A DNA stretch of 64,000 bases from DASZRZ01 sp963732925 (lineage in GTDB: Bacteria; Acidobacteriota; Terriglobia; Terriglobales; Acidobacteriaceae), in the NCBI GenBank assembly GCA_963732925.1, contig CAVTBJ010000002.1, positions 174,449 to 238,448 of the forward strand, read 5' to 3'. This document shows positions 53,034-62,824 of the stretch, one piece after another. Below the pieces are notes generated by a model. That model worked only from the letters and a program-made list of their open reading frames with translations. It made no database searches and was not told the origin of the DNA. A program made the translations under genes and the position numbers. Positions within the stretch are counted from its first letter, which is position 1. Each line of letters begins with the position of its first letter.

Positions 53034-53432
53034 TCATTTCGCAGGAGTGAATTTCAGGCTGGCGGAATTGATGCAATAGCGCATGCCGGTCGGACGCGGG
53101 CCATCCTCGAAGACATGGCCGAGATGGGCGTCGCAGCGGTCGCACAGTACTTCGACACGCTGCATTTCATGGCTGCTATCGTCGTCTTCCCGCACAACAC
53201 CTTCTTTCGCGGGCGCCCAGAAGCTGGGCCAGCCGGTTCCCGACTCGAACTTGGTTTCCGAACTGAACAGATCGGCTCCACAGCAGACACACTGGTACAT
53301 GCCGGGGGCTTTGTTCTGGTGGTACTCGCCGGTGAAGGGACGCTCGGTAGCCTTCTCACGGGAAACTGCGTACTGCTGCGGGGTAAGCTGGCTGCGCCAT
53401 TCCGCTTCGGTTTTCCTAATTTTTTCCGCCAT
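53034..53432 (-). CDS. msrB: Peptide-methionine (R)-S-oxide reductase
   Basis: The 132-residue enzyme reduces R-methionine sulphoxide in proteins. It reads LTPQQYAVSREKATERPFTG, then MYQCVCCGADLFSSETKFES and GTGWPSFWAPAKEG. The zinc site comes from CVCC (as C-x-x-C) and CDRCDAHLGHVFEDGP, and the catalytic Cys is in GMRYCINSASLKF. Length is normal for a single-domain cytoplasmic MsrB. It is divergent from the DASS transporter gene. Confidence 0.96.
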   Translation of the reverse strand: MAEKIRKTEAEWRSQLTPQQYAVSREKATERPFTGEYHQNKAPGMYQCVCCGADLFSSETKFESGTGWPSFWAPAKEGVVREDDDSSHEMQRVEVLCDRCDAHLGHVFEDGPRPTGMRYCINSASLKFTPAK

Positions 53433-53652
53433 AAAAATCTCCAGGCTTGCCCGCCAAGCCTCCCCAGTCTACCTGCTGGCGAGGCGGAGGCGGGAATTTC
53501 CTCCGGTAGCCACGGTGCGCGCACCCGCTCTCTGCTTAGACGCGGTCGCCTGGCAAGGTCGCGGCGAAGAAGAAGAGGAGCGGAATCACCGGGTTGCTCC
53601 GGCTGTCCCGTTCGCTTGCCGCGCACCGTTCGATGTAAAATCCCCACCTTCT

Positions 53653-55110
53653 ATGTCTGCCACGGCCCCCAGGATTGCTTCCCAGCCTTCTCCCAGACAA
53701 AGGAAACGCTCCGGACGCTTGTGGCGCTGGGCGATGGTTGCGGCCGCGGTAGGACTGGTTCTGGCGATGCCGCGTCCCAGCGGAGTGGACGCCAACTCGT
53801 GGCATCTGCTGGCCGTGTTTGTTGCCGTGATCGTGGGAATGATTCTGCAGCCATTGCCCGGCGGGGCCATCGTTCTGCTCGGGGTGACGGCCGTGGCCGT
53901 GCTGCACATCATGCCCGTGGGGCAGGCTCTCGCCGGTTATGCCAACCCGGTCGTATGGATGGTCCTGGCAGCGTTCTTCATTGCCCGGGCCATGGTCAAG
54001 ACCGGGCTGGGACGTCGCATTGCCTATCAGTTCATCCGCCTGATCGGCCAGCGTTCTCTGGGACTCGCCTACGCGCTGGCGCTCACCGACGGGGTGCTGG
54101 CCAGCGTGATCCCCTCGGTTGCGGCGCGCTCCGGCGGAATCGTGTTTCCTGTCGCCCGCAGCCTGTGCGAAGCCCACGGATCCCGTCCCGGCGAGACGGC
54201 AAAGCGCCTGGGAACGTTCCTGATGGTTTCGGTTTATCAGACGGACGTGATTCTGGCAGCGCTGTTTCTAACGGGACAGGCTTCCAACCCGCTGATGGCC
54301 GGCTTTGCCACGCAGACTGCGGGAGTGGACCTGAATTATGCCCGCTGGTTCGTGGGCGCGATTGTTCCCTGCGTGGCTTCGCTGATTGTGGTTCCCCTGC
54401 TGGTGTATCGAATGCTGACGCCCGAGGTGCGCCACACTCCAGAAGTTCGCGAGCTGGCCAGCAGGGAGCTCCGACAAATGGGGAAGATGGCGGGGAGGGA
54501 AAAGCTGCTGCTCGGCGTCTTTCTGCTGGTCGGCGCCTTATGGGCAACCAGCACGTGGAATGGACTGCACTATGCTGTGGTAGCGCTGGGCGGAATCGGA
54601 CTGCTTCTGCTGGCCGGGGTTCTGGAGTGGGAGGACATTGTCACGGAACGAGGCGCCTGGGATGTTTACATCTGGTATGGAGGCCTGGTGCTGCTGGCGG
54701 GCAAGCTCGGAGATACGCCCATCACCAAGCGCTTCGCGGAGGCTTCGGCCGCGCTGGGTGCGGGATGGCCCTGGCTGCTGGCGTTCATCCTGCTCCTGCT
54801 GATTTACTTCTATGCCCATTATGGATTCGCCAGTATCACCGCCCATGCCACCGCGCTCTATATCCCCTTCCTCACCGTGCTGGTGGGCGCGGGGGCTCCA
54901 CCGCTGATGTCGGCGGCGGCCCTGGCGTATTTCTCCAACTTCAGCGCTGGATTGACGCATTACGGAACCACGCCAGCTCCCATCTATTTCGGGGCCGCCT
55001 ATGTTTCGCAAAAAGACTGGTGGCGAGCGGGATTTCTGATGTCGCTGATCAACATTGCGATCTGGTTTGGGGTTGGGCTGCTTTGGTGGAAGATTCTGGG
55101 CTGGTGGTAG
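53653..55110 (+). CDS. DASS/SLC13 family anion:sodium symporter
   Basis: The 485-residue membrane protein has about twelve helices. It reads WHLLAVFVAVIVGMILQPLP, then VWMVLAAFFIARAMVKTGLG and, in the last third, YFYAHYGFASITAHATALYI and YFSNFSAGLTHYGTTPAPIY. The order and loops fit the divalent anion:sodium symporters (dicarboxylates, citrate or sulphate). The S-N-T site motifs of typical members are altered (TDGVLASVIPSVAARSGGIV in the first half), so the substrate may differ. The start ATG at 53653 follows a long in-frame but non-protein-like stretch. Confidence 0.88.
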   Translation: MSATAPRIASQPSPRQRKRSGRLWRWAMVAAAVGLVLAMPRPSGVDANSWHLLAVFVAVIVGMILQPLPGGAIVLLGVTAVAVLHIMPVGQALAGYANPVVWMVLAAFFIARAMVKTGLGRRIAYQFIRLIGQRSLGLAYALALTDGVLASVIPSVAARSGGIVFPVARSLCEAHGSRPGETAKRLGTFLMVSVYQTDVILAALFLTGQASNPLMAGFATQTAGVDLNYARWFVGAIVPCVASLIVVPLLVYRMLTPEVRHTPEVRELASRELRQMGKMAGREKLLLGVFLLVGALWATSTWNGLHYAVVALGGIGLLLLAGVLEWEDIVTERGAWDVYIWYGGLVLLAGKLGDTPITKRFAEASAALGAGWPWLLAFILLLLIYFYAHYGFASITAHATALYIPFLTVLVGAGAPPLMSAAALAYFSNFSAGLTHYGTTPAPIYFGAAYVSQKDWWRAGFLMSLINIAIWFGVGLLWWKILGWW

Positions 55111-55616
55111 GGTTTAGCTCGAAAAAATGCTCTTTCCAGGTCATTTCAGCGAACTTTGGCAGGAGGAATCCAGTTGGTTATCCAAATCGGGCAGAAATCC
55201 AATTTTGCACTGAGTTTCCACAGGTTCAGGAGAGCATCTTTCCAGAACGTTCTAAAGTCCTGTTGTGAGCGTCGCCGCCACGATTCTTGGATTTTGCGGA
55301 CGTTTATGGTCGCCAGCACGATCAAGAGAAGCCCGGAAGCGAGGTTGCTTCCCACTTGTTGCAAATTTGATTCTCCGGACGCAGTCAGGTCGGAATCGTT
55401 AAGGTAAACACCGCAGCGATTTTGCAATTGGCACGGTGTTTTCCACTAAGCTTGGCAAACACTGCATCGTTTTCCCACTTTTGCCACGAATCCGGGCCTA
55501 TTCCGCCCCAACCGGACTCACCGGGTTACCTTGCTGGTGCACAAATTCGGGGGCTCCCCGGAAGTTAACAAAAACCTGTGCAAATCTTGTGGATCGGCCT
55601 TTCACGCCCTTTTTAC
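55111..55616. other. Intergenic region with scattered DnaA-box-like words, upstream of the transporter end and rsmG end
   Basis: This 500-base region between the rightward transporter and the leftward rsmG (both ending here) is less GC-rich than its flanks. It has TTATCCAAA (8 of 9 to a DnaA box, near 55,179), GTTTCCACA (near 55,215) and TGTGGATCG (near 55,579), but no dense A/T block. No gene-like frame and no terminator with a T run were found. Confidence 0.4.
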
Positions 55617-56306
55617 CTACAAATCGGGCTGCTCGCCGACGAGCAAGACTCGGGAATGCGAGCGCGGGATGGGCATAGGAACTCCCCAGGAAAGCTGGGG
55701 CACCAGTTGGCGCGCTTGCGCCTGCTGCCCGGCGCCAATCAGCAGGGCCAATTGGCCGCGAGCAGGCCGGCCTTGGGTTGCACCAGCGCTTGCCTGACTG
55801 GACTGCAGGCGCCAGCAGTGGAGGATGGAAGACGCGGCGGACAAAGCCTGCTCAAACCGTTCCACCGCCCTGAGGGTGACGATCAAGGCAGCAGAGGGCG
55901 GCGCCGCATAGCGCTCGGCGCGATCGTTGAACACCTCCACATCGGGAAACTCCAAAACCCGCGCCGCTTCGCGCAGGAATGCCGCCTTGCGCTGGCGCGA
56001 TTCGACAAGCGTAACCATAACCGGGTGGTAAAGGCGCATCGCCAGCCCGGGGAAGCCGGCCCCGGAGCCGACGTCGGCGACTCTGGCGCCGGCCGGTTCT
56101 CCCGGGAGCAGATGGGAAGCGGCAAACAGGGACTCCCCAAAATGTCGTGTGACGATGATTTCCGGGTCGCGAATGGCGGTGAGGTTGAGGCGCAGGTTCC
56201 AGCGAATCAGCAGGTCGAGATAGCGGCGAACCTGGGCCACTTGCGTGTCGTTGAGAGGATGCGGCAGGTAAGGGCCGAGCAGTTGTTGAATACGGGAGGC
56301 TTCCAT
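55617..56306 (-). CDS. rsmG: 16S rRNA (guanine527-N7)-methyltransferase
   Basis: The 229-residue methyltransferase begins with a helical domain (HPLNDTQVAQVRRYLDLLIR then WNLRLNLTAIRDPEIIVTRH). The SAM site follows: VADVGSGAGFPGLAMRLYHP, then LVESRQRKAAFLREAARVLE. LIVTLRAVERFEQAL replaces the usual V-x-A-R-A motif. It modifies G527 of 16S rRNA. rsmG (gidB) is often next to parAB near oriC; here it is 41 kb from parAB but near dnaN, which is consistent with an origin-proximal location with rearrangement. The C-terminus is Ala/Gln-rich and differs from typical ends. Confidence 0.92.
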   Translation of the reverse strand: MEASRIQQLLGPYLPHPLNDTQVAQVRRYLDLLIRWNLRLNLTAIRDPEIIVTRHFGESLFAASHLLPGEPAGARVADVGSGAGFPGLAMRLYHPVMVTLVESRQRKAAFLREAARVLEFPDVEVFNDRAERYAAPPSAALIVTLRAVERFEQALSAASSILHCWRLQSSQASAGATQGRPARGQLALLIGAGQQAQARQLVPQLSWGVPMPIPRSHSRVLLVGEQPDL

Positions 56307-56469
56307 CTGGATCAGGCCTAAGAGTGCATTTAGCTGAATCGGTCAGCGGCGTATGCGTCTACGGCATCGCCCAATCGGGCATCGGCTTGCGTAATAGTAA
56401 CGCGCCTAGCGGAAAGGCATCCAAGCTATTAGGTTCAGTGGTGGGAATTAACCTCCTCGGAGATCGCAA

Positions 56470-57012
56470 TTGCCCACTGAATTACAAGAACCAATTCGAG
56501 CCCGTCGCTTCCGCTTGCGCCTGCCGTTAAGGTATCGCGCCATCGGGGAGCGGCGTTGGCATCGAGGCGTCACTGTGAATGTGAGTTGTTCCGGGGTGCT
56601 GTTGCGGGGCCGCAGGATTCCGCAGCCGGCATCCATGCTGGAATTATTGCTGCCGGTTCCCAACCAGCTCGCAGGAGGAGCTCAACTGACGATGCTGTGC
56701 CGCGGGCGGATCGCGCGCGTGGTGCAGCGCAGGGTCCCTTTATTGCCGAGTTCGGTGGGCATCCGGGTGATCGATTATGAACTGATCGGCTACGGCGGCA
56801 CGGAAAACCACGGTAGCAACGTAGCTCTGCGGCTTGCGGAATTGGTCCACGATTTGAACAATTCGCTGGCGGTAGTGATCGGGTCCTGTGACCTGATTCT
56901 TTCGGACCCGGAGATTAACCCGGCCGCCAGGCGTCATGCCGGCAACATTCGCACAGCGGGGCAGCGGGCGGCCCAGTTGGTGCAGCAACTGGCCCGCCGG
57001 GAAACGCCATGA
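56470..57012 (+). CDS. PilZ domain joined to a HisKA-like histidine box, no kinase domain
   Basis: The 180-residue protein begins with a PilZ-like domain: RARRFRLRLPLRYRAIGERR then VTVNVSCSGVLLRGRRIPQP (the N-x-S-x-x-G form). It ends with a short helical segment LAELVHDLNNSLAVVIGSCD then LILSDPEINPAARRHAGNIR, which matches the H-box helix and second helix of HisKA dimerisation domains (H-D-x-N-N-x-L). No catalytic ATPase domain follows. It could be a phosphotransfer or docking protein responding to cyclic di-GMP. The start is a TTG with GGAGAT upstream. The next gene begins inside or just after its end. Confidence 0.72.
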   Translation: MPTELQEPIRARRFRLRLPLRYRAIGERRWHRGVTVNVSCSGVLLRGRRIPQPASMLELLLPVPNQLAGGAQLTMLCRGRIARVVQRRVPLLPSSVGIRVIDYELIGYGGTENHGSNVALRLAELVHDLNNSLAVVIGSCDLILSDPEINPAARRHAGNIRTAGQRAAQLVQQLARRETP

Positions 57013-57035
57013 CGCGGAGAAACCGGGAGGAGAAT

Positions 57036-57320
57036 ATGGCAAAGCAGATGGAGCGAATTCAAAACGACGCGCAGCGGATCGCGTCCGAGGCCAACTCCCT
57101 GGTGGTGATGGCCGGCCCGGCGGCGGAAGGCGGCGGCACTGCTAAAAAGAAATTGCGCCACCTGCAGGGAAGCGTTGACCGGCTGCGCCGCACTCTGTGG
57201 CGCGTACAAAGCTCGAGCGAGGGGTCCGTGGTTTCCTTTCCAGTGGAAAAGGGCGAGACAGAAACCGAGCCGTCGCTGGTGGATCGCGTGCTCGCCCTGA
57301 TCGACCGCCGCTGCGGATAG
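57036..57320 (+). CDS. Small helical protein linked to the PilZ/HisKA gene
   Basis: The 94-residue protein reads MAKQMERIQNDAQRIASEAN, then KKKLRHLQGSVDRLRRTLWR and ends VDRVLALIDRRCG. It is mostly helical, with a short Gly/Ala loop between the helices and a charged tail. GGGAGGAG lies just before the ATG; an alternative ATG at 57009 overlaps the previous stop. It is probably co-transcribed with the PilZ/HisKA gene. No family is recognised; a helical partner protein is plausible but unproved. Confidence 0.6.
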   Translation: MAKQMERIQNDAQRIASEANSLVVMAGPAAEGGGTAKKKLRHLQGSVDRLRRTLWRVQSSSEGSVVSFPVEKGETETEPSLVDRVLALIDRRCG

Positions 57321-57435
57321 CCCGTCGCGGTGCCGCCCTCCTGCTGGCTCCAGTACAATAGGCACGCTATGGCGCAATTGGTGGAAACCAAGGCGTCGCG
57401 TGTTGCAGAGAGAGTTCCAGGAGAAAACGGCAGAC

Positions 57436-58104
57436 ATGACGGAAGCACCGACGACGGGCAAACCCCAGCAGGTCTATGTGACCCTGCATGGCCTGCCCTT
57501 GACCATTGAACTGAAGTGGCCGTTTTTCCATTCCAAGACCGGAGCTGATTTTTACATCCTGCAGGGCACGGTTCGCCTGGAAGATGGCCGCGGCCTGCAT
57601 GCTTTGGTGTCTCTGCAGCTCACCATGACGCTCAAGGAAGTCCTGCCGTCGCTGGAAGCAAAAGATATCGAGTGGCCGGTCATCAACACCCTGCGTAAGG
57701 CCGTGGACACCAAAGAAATCGAGTTCGTCAACTCGCCCAAGCGGATTCCCATCCAGTTCGGCAGCCGCAGCTGGGATTTCCGGCGCGAACGCTGGGTATT
57801 TCTCCAGGCTACGGAACCACAGGTTGTGGAGTTTCTGGAGCGCAAGGTTTATTGGCAGACCAAGTATCAGGGCAGCGGAACCGCCGTCTGGGTGGCGGAC
57901 CCCGCCGATGCGCAGTATCTGGACACTACGCCCGCGCGCATTGCAGGGTTTGCCGCCAGCTTGAACCAGGCCGGCATGTTGCATCTTGAGGGAGAGTACG
58001 CTACCGCCACAGAGAAGCTGCTGGCGGAAAGCGAACGCTTTGTCACCGCCATGCTGCACGCGCAAGCGGAACTGGAACAGAAGCACGCGTTCGAGCGGGG
58101 ATAA
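57436..58104 (+). CDS. Conserved hypothetical cytoplasmic protein
   Basis: The 222-residue protein reads QVYVTLHGLPLTIELKWPFF, VRLEDGRGLHALVSLQLTMT, then SWDFRRERWVFLQATEPQVV and ends in a helical tail (TEKLLAESERFVTAMLHAQA ELEQKHAFERG). The middle is alternating strand and helix; no signal peptide, membrane helix or known catalytic motif is visible. The start at MTEAPTTGKP is the third in-frame possibility (57400 and 57369 are alternatives). It is downstream of the small helical gene after 115 bases. Confidence 0.7.
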   Translation: MTEAPTTGKPQQVYVTLHGLPLTIELKWPFFHSKTGADFYILQGTVRLEDGRGLHALVSLQLTMTLKEVLPSLEAKDIEWPVINTLRKAVDTKEIEFVNSPKRIPIQFGSRSWDFRRERWVFLQATEPQVVEFLERKVYWQTKYQGSGTAVWVADPADAQYLDTTPARIAGFAASLNQAGMLHLEGEYATATEKLLAESERFVTAMLHAQAELEQKHAFERG

Positions 58105-58128
58105 CTCGGCCAACAGGAGTTAGCTGCC

Positions 58129-58992
58129 ATGAATCCGCAAAAACCACGGAGAAAATTGCTGCTGGGCCGAGCTGCAGCCATGGCGATTGCGATACCGCTT
58201 GCCTTGGGCACCGCGGGCTGTGCATCAAAAGATGGAATCCATGGAGCGGAAGCGAGCAACGGCCAACATCCTTCATTTAAAACCGCCTCAATCAAGCGGA
58301 ATGACGACACCGCGTGGTGCTGCTCAATCTATACGCTTCCGAAAGATCGATTCGTTGCGACAGAATCCGCGCTGGGCATGATCATGCTCGCGTACGGCGA
58401 GCAGCGTCCACTAAAGCCGGCTCAAGTCTTTGGCGGGCCGGACTGGATGAAGACTGAGGTGTTTACCATTGACGCGGAGCTGCCGAAATCCTTATCGGAT
58501 CAACTCCAGCCTCTTCGCTCCGCAGGGCCACCTCTTATATATCCCGCTGAGGTCCGCCAGACGGACGCAGTGAAGCAGATATTTCGCTCCCTACTGATCA
58601 ATCGTTTCAAGCTGCGGATAGAGCACGAGACGAAGCAGCTTCCCGTCTATGAGCTGGTTTCGGCCAAGAATGGCCCAAAGATCGCCGAAGGCAAAACCGC
58701 CGACCGGTCTTGCCGAATAGGTACCGACCCGCGCGCTCCTGCCGCCACACTTGGTCCGGGAAAGGGCCGCTGGTTGGACGTGAAGTCCTGCGACTTCCCC
58801 GCCTTCGCCGGAGTCCTTTCGGCTAGCCCGGAGTTAAGGAGCCGCGTGCTCGTGGACAGAACGGGTCTTCTCGGACGTTACAGCTTCAAGCTCCATTGGA
58901 CGCCCGAAATCCTACCGAAGGCCAAAGCCAGGATGGATACTATTTGTCCCGGTCGGTGCTTGGACTTCTCCTATAAACGAGCAGCGACTTGA
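58129..58992 (+). CDS. TIGR03435-type soil Acidobacteriota protein, probable lipoprotein
   Basis: The 287-residue protein has an export signal with a Cys (LLLGRAAAMAIAIPLALGTAG then CASK), so it may be a lipoprotein. The mature part shows the family pattern: PSFKTASIKRNDDT, VFGGPDWMKTEVFTIDAELP, then RSLLINRFKLRIEHETKQLP and VYELVSAKNGPKIAEG. Near the end are RVLVDRTGLLGRYSFKLHWT and P, with D-R-T-G-L-x-G-x-Y-x-F as the hallmark. The function of the family is unknown; members occur in large copy numbers in Acidobacteriota, some next to M56-type peptidases and sigma factors, which are not seen here. Confidence 0.88.
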   Translation: MNPQKPRRKLLLGRAAAMAIAIPLALGTAGCASKDGIHGAEASNGQHPSFKTASIKRNDDTAWCCSIYTLPKDRFVATESALGMIMLAYGEQRPLKPAQVFGGPDWMKTEVFTIDAELPKSLSDQLQPLRSAGPPLIYPAEVRQTDAVKQIFRSLLINRFKLRIEHETKQLPVYELVSAKNGPKIAEGKTADRSCRIGTDPRAPAATLGPGKGRWLDVKSCDFPAFAGVLSASPELRSRVLVDRTGLLGRYSFKLHWTPEILPKAKARMDTICPGRCLDFSYKRAAT

Positions 58993-59053
58993 AAGAAGAG
59001 GTAGAAAGTCTTTCCCCGCCGAGAAGACGAAACCGGCTAGTTGCTAACGGACG

Positions 59054-59620
59054 TCACTCCAGCCGGTAAAAACTCAAGGCAGCATCTCCCTGTTCGAGCA
59101 GGCGGAATCGCCGCAGGGCGCTAAAGCGGTCTCCGGGATCGAAACGGCGCTCGTGTTCCGCGATGACCTGGCTTTGCGCGGTGAGAAGGCGCGAAGTGGA
59201 AAGGAAGCCCAGGGCATCGGTATAGGCTTCCTGGTCGCGATAGGGCGGATCGAGGAAGACAAAGCAGCAGCTTACGGCTTGCGAATCCAGCAAGCGGAGA
59301 GCGCGAAGCGCCTGATGTTCCTGGACCTCGAAGCCCTCGCGGATCCCGAGGTTGGCTAAATTCTGCCGAATGGTGGCCGCCGCTTTGGCGGACGATTCAA
59401 TGAAGTACACCATGCGGGCTCCGCGGCTGAGGGCTTCGATGCCGACGGCTCCGGTTCCGGCATAGAGGTCGAGCCAGACGGTGCCGTCCAACGTGTTGGG
59501 GCGGCCGCTGGTGACCACATTGAACAGGGTTTCGCGCAGGCGGTCGGACGTGGGGCGGACATCCATGCCGCGCAGGGAACGCAACGGCCGGCTACGGAAC
59601 TTGCCTGCAATCACGCGCAT
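59054..59620 (-). CDS. rsmD: 16S rRNA (guanine966-N2)-methyltransferase
   Basis: The 188-residue enzyme begins MRVIAGKFRSRPLRSLRGMD then VRPTSDRLRETLFNVV. It has the SAM motif LDLYAGTGAVGIEALSRGAR and the catalytic CFVFLDPPYRDQEAY (D/N-P-P-Y). Together these identify RsmD, which methylates G966 of 16S rRNA during 30S assembly. It is divergent from the M50-like gene with about 110 bases between. Confidence 0.95.
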   Translation of the reverse strand: MRVIAGKFRSRPLRSLRGMDVRPTSDRLRETLFNVVTSGRPNTLDGTVWLDLYAGTGAVGIEALSRGARMVYFIESSAKAAATIRQNLANLGIREGFEVQEHQALRALRLLDSQAVSCCFVFLDPPYRDQEAYTDALGFLSTSRLLTAQSQVIAEHERRFDPGDRFSALRRFRLLEQGDAALSFYRLE

Positions 59621-59727
59621 ACTGACTACAGTACCCCACGCGCCGGGCGACGGATCGCCGGGATTGCGGATTTGCCGCCCGGCAGTGTTTACAATGGGGC
59701 GATGACCTCCACAGACGAGACTGCGCG

Positions 59728-60858
59728 ATGAAGAGCTGGTCCATCAGCATTGGACGGCTGTTCGGCTCCGAGCTTCGGATTCATATCAGCTTTCTGTTTC
59801 TCCTCGTCTTCGTCTGGATGTCGGAGGCGTCGCAGCTTGGGGCGCGGGCCGTTGAGCGCTCGCTTGCCCTCACCGCGATTGTTTTCGGATCGGTGCTGCT
59901 GCACCACTTTGGACATTTGATTTTCGGCTCCGGGCAGGAGAAGGCCGCTGCGCGGCAGGCGCGCGGGCGGCTGCTGAACTCGGTGATCGTGCTGATGCCC
60001 ATCGGCGACATTGCGCTGACGGGCACGCCTACCGCCACCAAGCCGGATGCAGACCAGGAACTGAAGCTCGCGATTCTGGCTCCGGCACTGAATCTTGCCG
60101 CAGCCCTGATCGTGGGGGCTCTTATCTTGACCGTGCTTCCGGAGGCGAGCCTGCGCCAGGCTCCGCTGGTGACGGCCACCAACCTTCCGCGGAGTGCGGT
60201 ATGGATCAATGTCATGCTGGCAGTGTTGAATTTTCTGCCGGCGTATCCCATGGATGCCGGAAGGGTGGTGCGCGCGCTGTTTCTACGGCGCATGGATGTG
60301 CTTCCCGCCACACGCAAGGCGGCGGGCATTGGACAGGCGTTTGCCGTGCTCTTCCTGCTGGCGGGCATCTGGAACACGTGGTGGATGCTGATCGGCTTCT
60401 TCCTGTTTCTGGCGGCGCAATTGGAAGAGCGCTCGGTGCTGTTCCACGCCGTGCTGAACCAGGTGAAGCTGGAAGACGTGATGCTCACCGATTTTGCCAC
60501 GCTCTCCCCGGCGGACACCCTGGAGTATGCCCTGGAAAAGGCCGTGCATCGTCTGCAGGACGACTTCCCGGTAGTCCGCGGTGGCGACATGGTGGGAGTG
60601 ATCTCCCGGCGCAACATTGTGGAAGCTCTGCGCGAGGAAGGAAACGGCTACGTGCAGGGAGCCATGAACCGGGCGTTCGCCGTGGCCAATCGCACCGATA
60701 CGCTGGGAGCGGTGCTTTCCAGATTGACAGCTCCGGGCAACAGCATGCTTCCCGTGGTGGACGAGGATCACCTGGTGGGAATCGTCACTCTGCAGAACCT
60801 GATGCACAGCATGTCGCTGCTGGCGGAGAAACGGAGAGCGGGATTTGGGAGCAGTTGA
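59728..60858 (+). CDS. M50-like membrane protein with CBS pair; catalytic Glu replaced
   Basis: The 376-residue protein has several membrane helices followed by two CBS domains (about 240-365; MLTDFATLSPADTLEYALEK, VVDEDHLVGIVTLQNLM). The site-2 protease motif should be H-E-x-x-H but reads VLLHHFGHLIF (His59-His60-Phe-Gly-His63). The codon at the Glu position is CAC, so the catalytic base is lost while both zinc histidines and the later zinc Asp region (LNFLPAYPMDAGRVVRALFL) remain. It may bind but not cut its target, or the change may be a sequence error. Family members cleave membrane-bound anti-sigma factors; the CBS pair would sense adenyl nucleotides. Confidence 0.83.
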   Translation: MKSWSISIGRLFGSELRIHISFLFLLVFVWMSEASQLGARAVERSLALTAIVFGSVLLHHFGHLIFGSGQEKAAARQARGRLLNSVIVLMPIGDIALTGTPTATKPDADQELKLAILAPALNLAAALIVGALILTVLPEASLRQAPLVTATNLPRSAVWINVMLAVLNFLPAYPMDAGRVVRALFLRRMDVLPATRKAAGIGQAFAVLFLLAGIWNTWWMLIGFFLFLAAQLEERSVLFHAVLNQVKLEDVMLTDFATLSPADTLEYALEKAVHRLQDDFPVVRGGDMVGVISRRNIVEALREEGNGYVQGAMNRAFAVANRTDTLGAVLSRLTAPGNSMLPVVDEDHLVGIVTLQNLMHSMSLLAEKRRAGFGSS

Positions 60859-60898
60859 ATTCCCCTCCACCTTCTTCGATTAGAGTCCACGCAAGAAT

Positions 60899-60937
60899 GC
60901 CCACATCTGCCAAAGACGGGCAGATATGGGGCACCCG
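60899..60937 (+). repeat. REP-like palindromic repeat, copy A
   Basis: CCACATCTGCC-aaagac-GGGCAGATATGGGG followed by CACCCG; the arms ATCTGCC and GGCAGAT pair over seven bases. It is the best-formed of the three copies and lies between convergent genes. Confidence 0.65.
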
Positions 60938-60964
60938 CTCCCCAACACGCTACGCGATCGCGAA

Positions 60965-62539
<1,575 letters not shown>

Positions 62540-62824
62540 AGCGAGGGATTATAGCGAGAGCTATAGCTTGCCTAGTCGTTCTGCGAAGATCGGAGCAATT
62601 TGGCGATCAAAATTACCAACCCGTCTCGCATCTTGAGCCACGGGCTCCAGGCTTGCGAACTGCAAGTACTGGCCGTTCATTCCGCGAGCAAAAAGTGATT
62701 GCAAGCCTCGCAGAAACCTGAGTAGGATACGCGCCCAGCCCACAACAGACAATGCATCAGAAGCAACAAGAGCATTTTCCCGCTGTGCAGCAGAAGCAGG
62801 TACCGACTCCGGGGGACAGAAGGG

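Noticed and set aside
53083..53652. 190-codon extension upstream of the DASS transporter
   Set aside because: It runs antisense over msrB, has Arg/Ser-rich shadow composition, and the transporter starts naturally at 53653.
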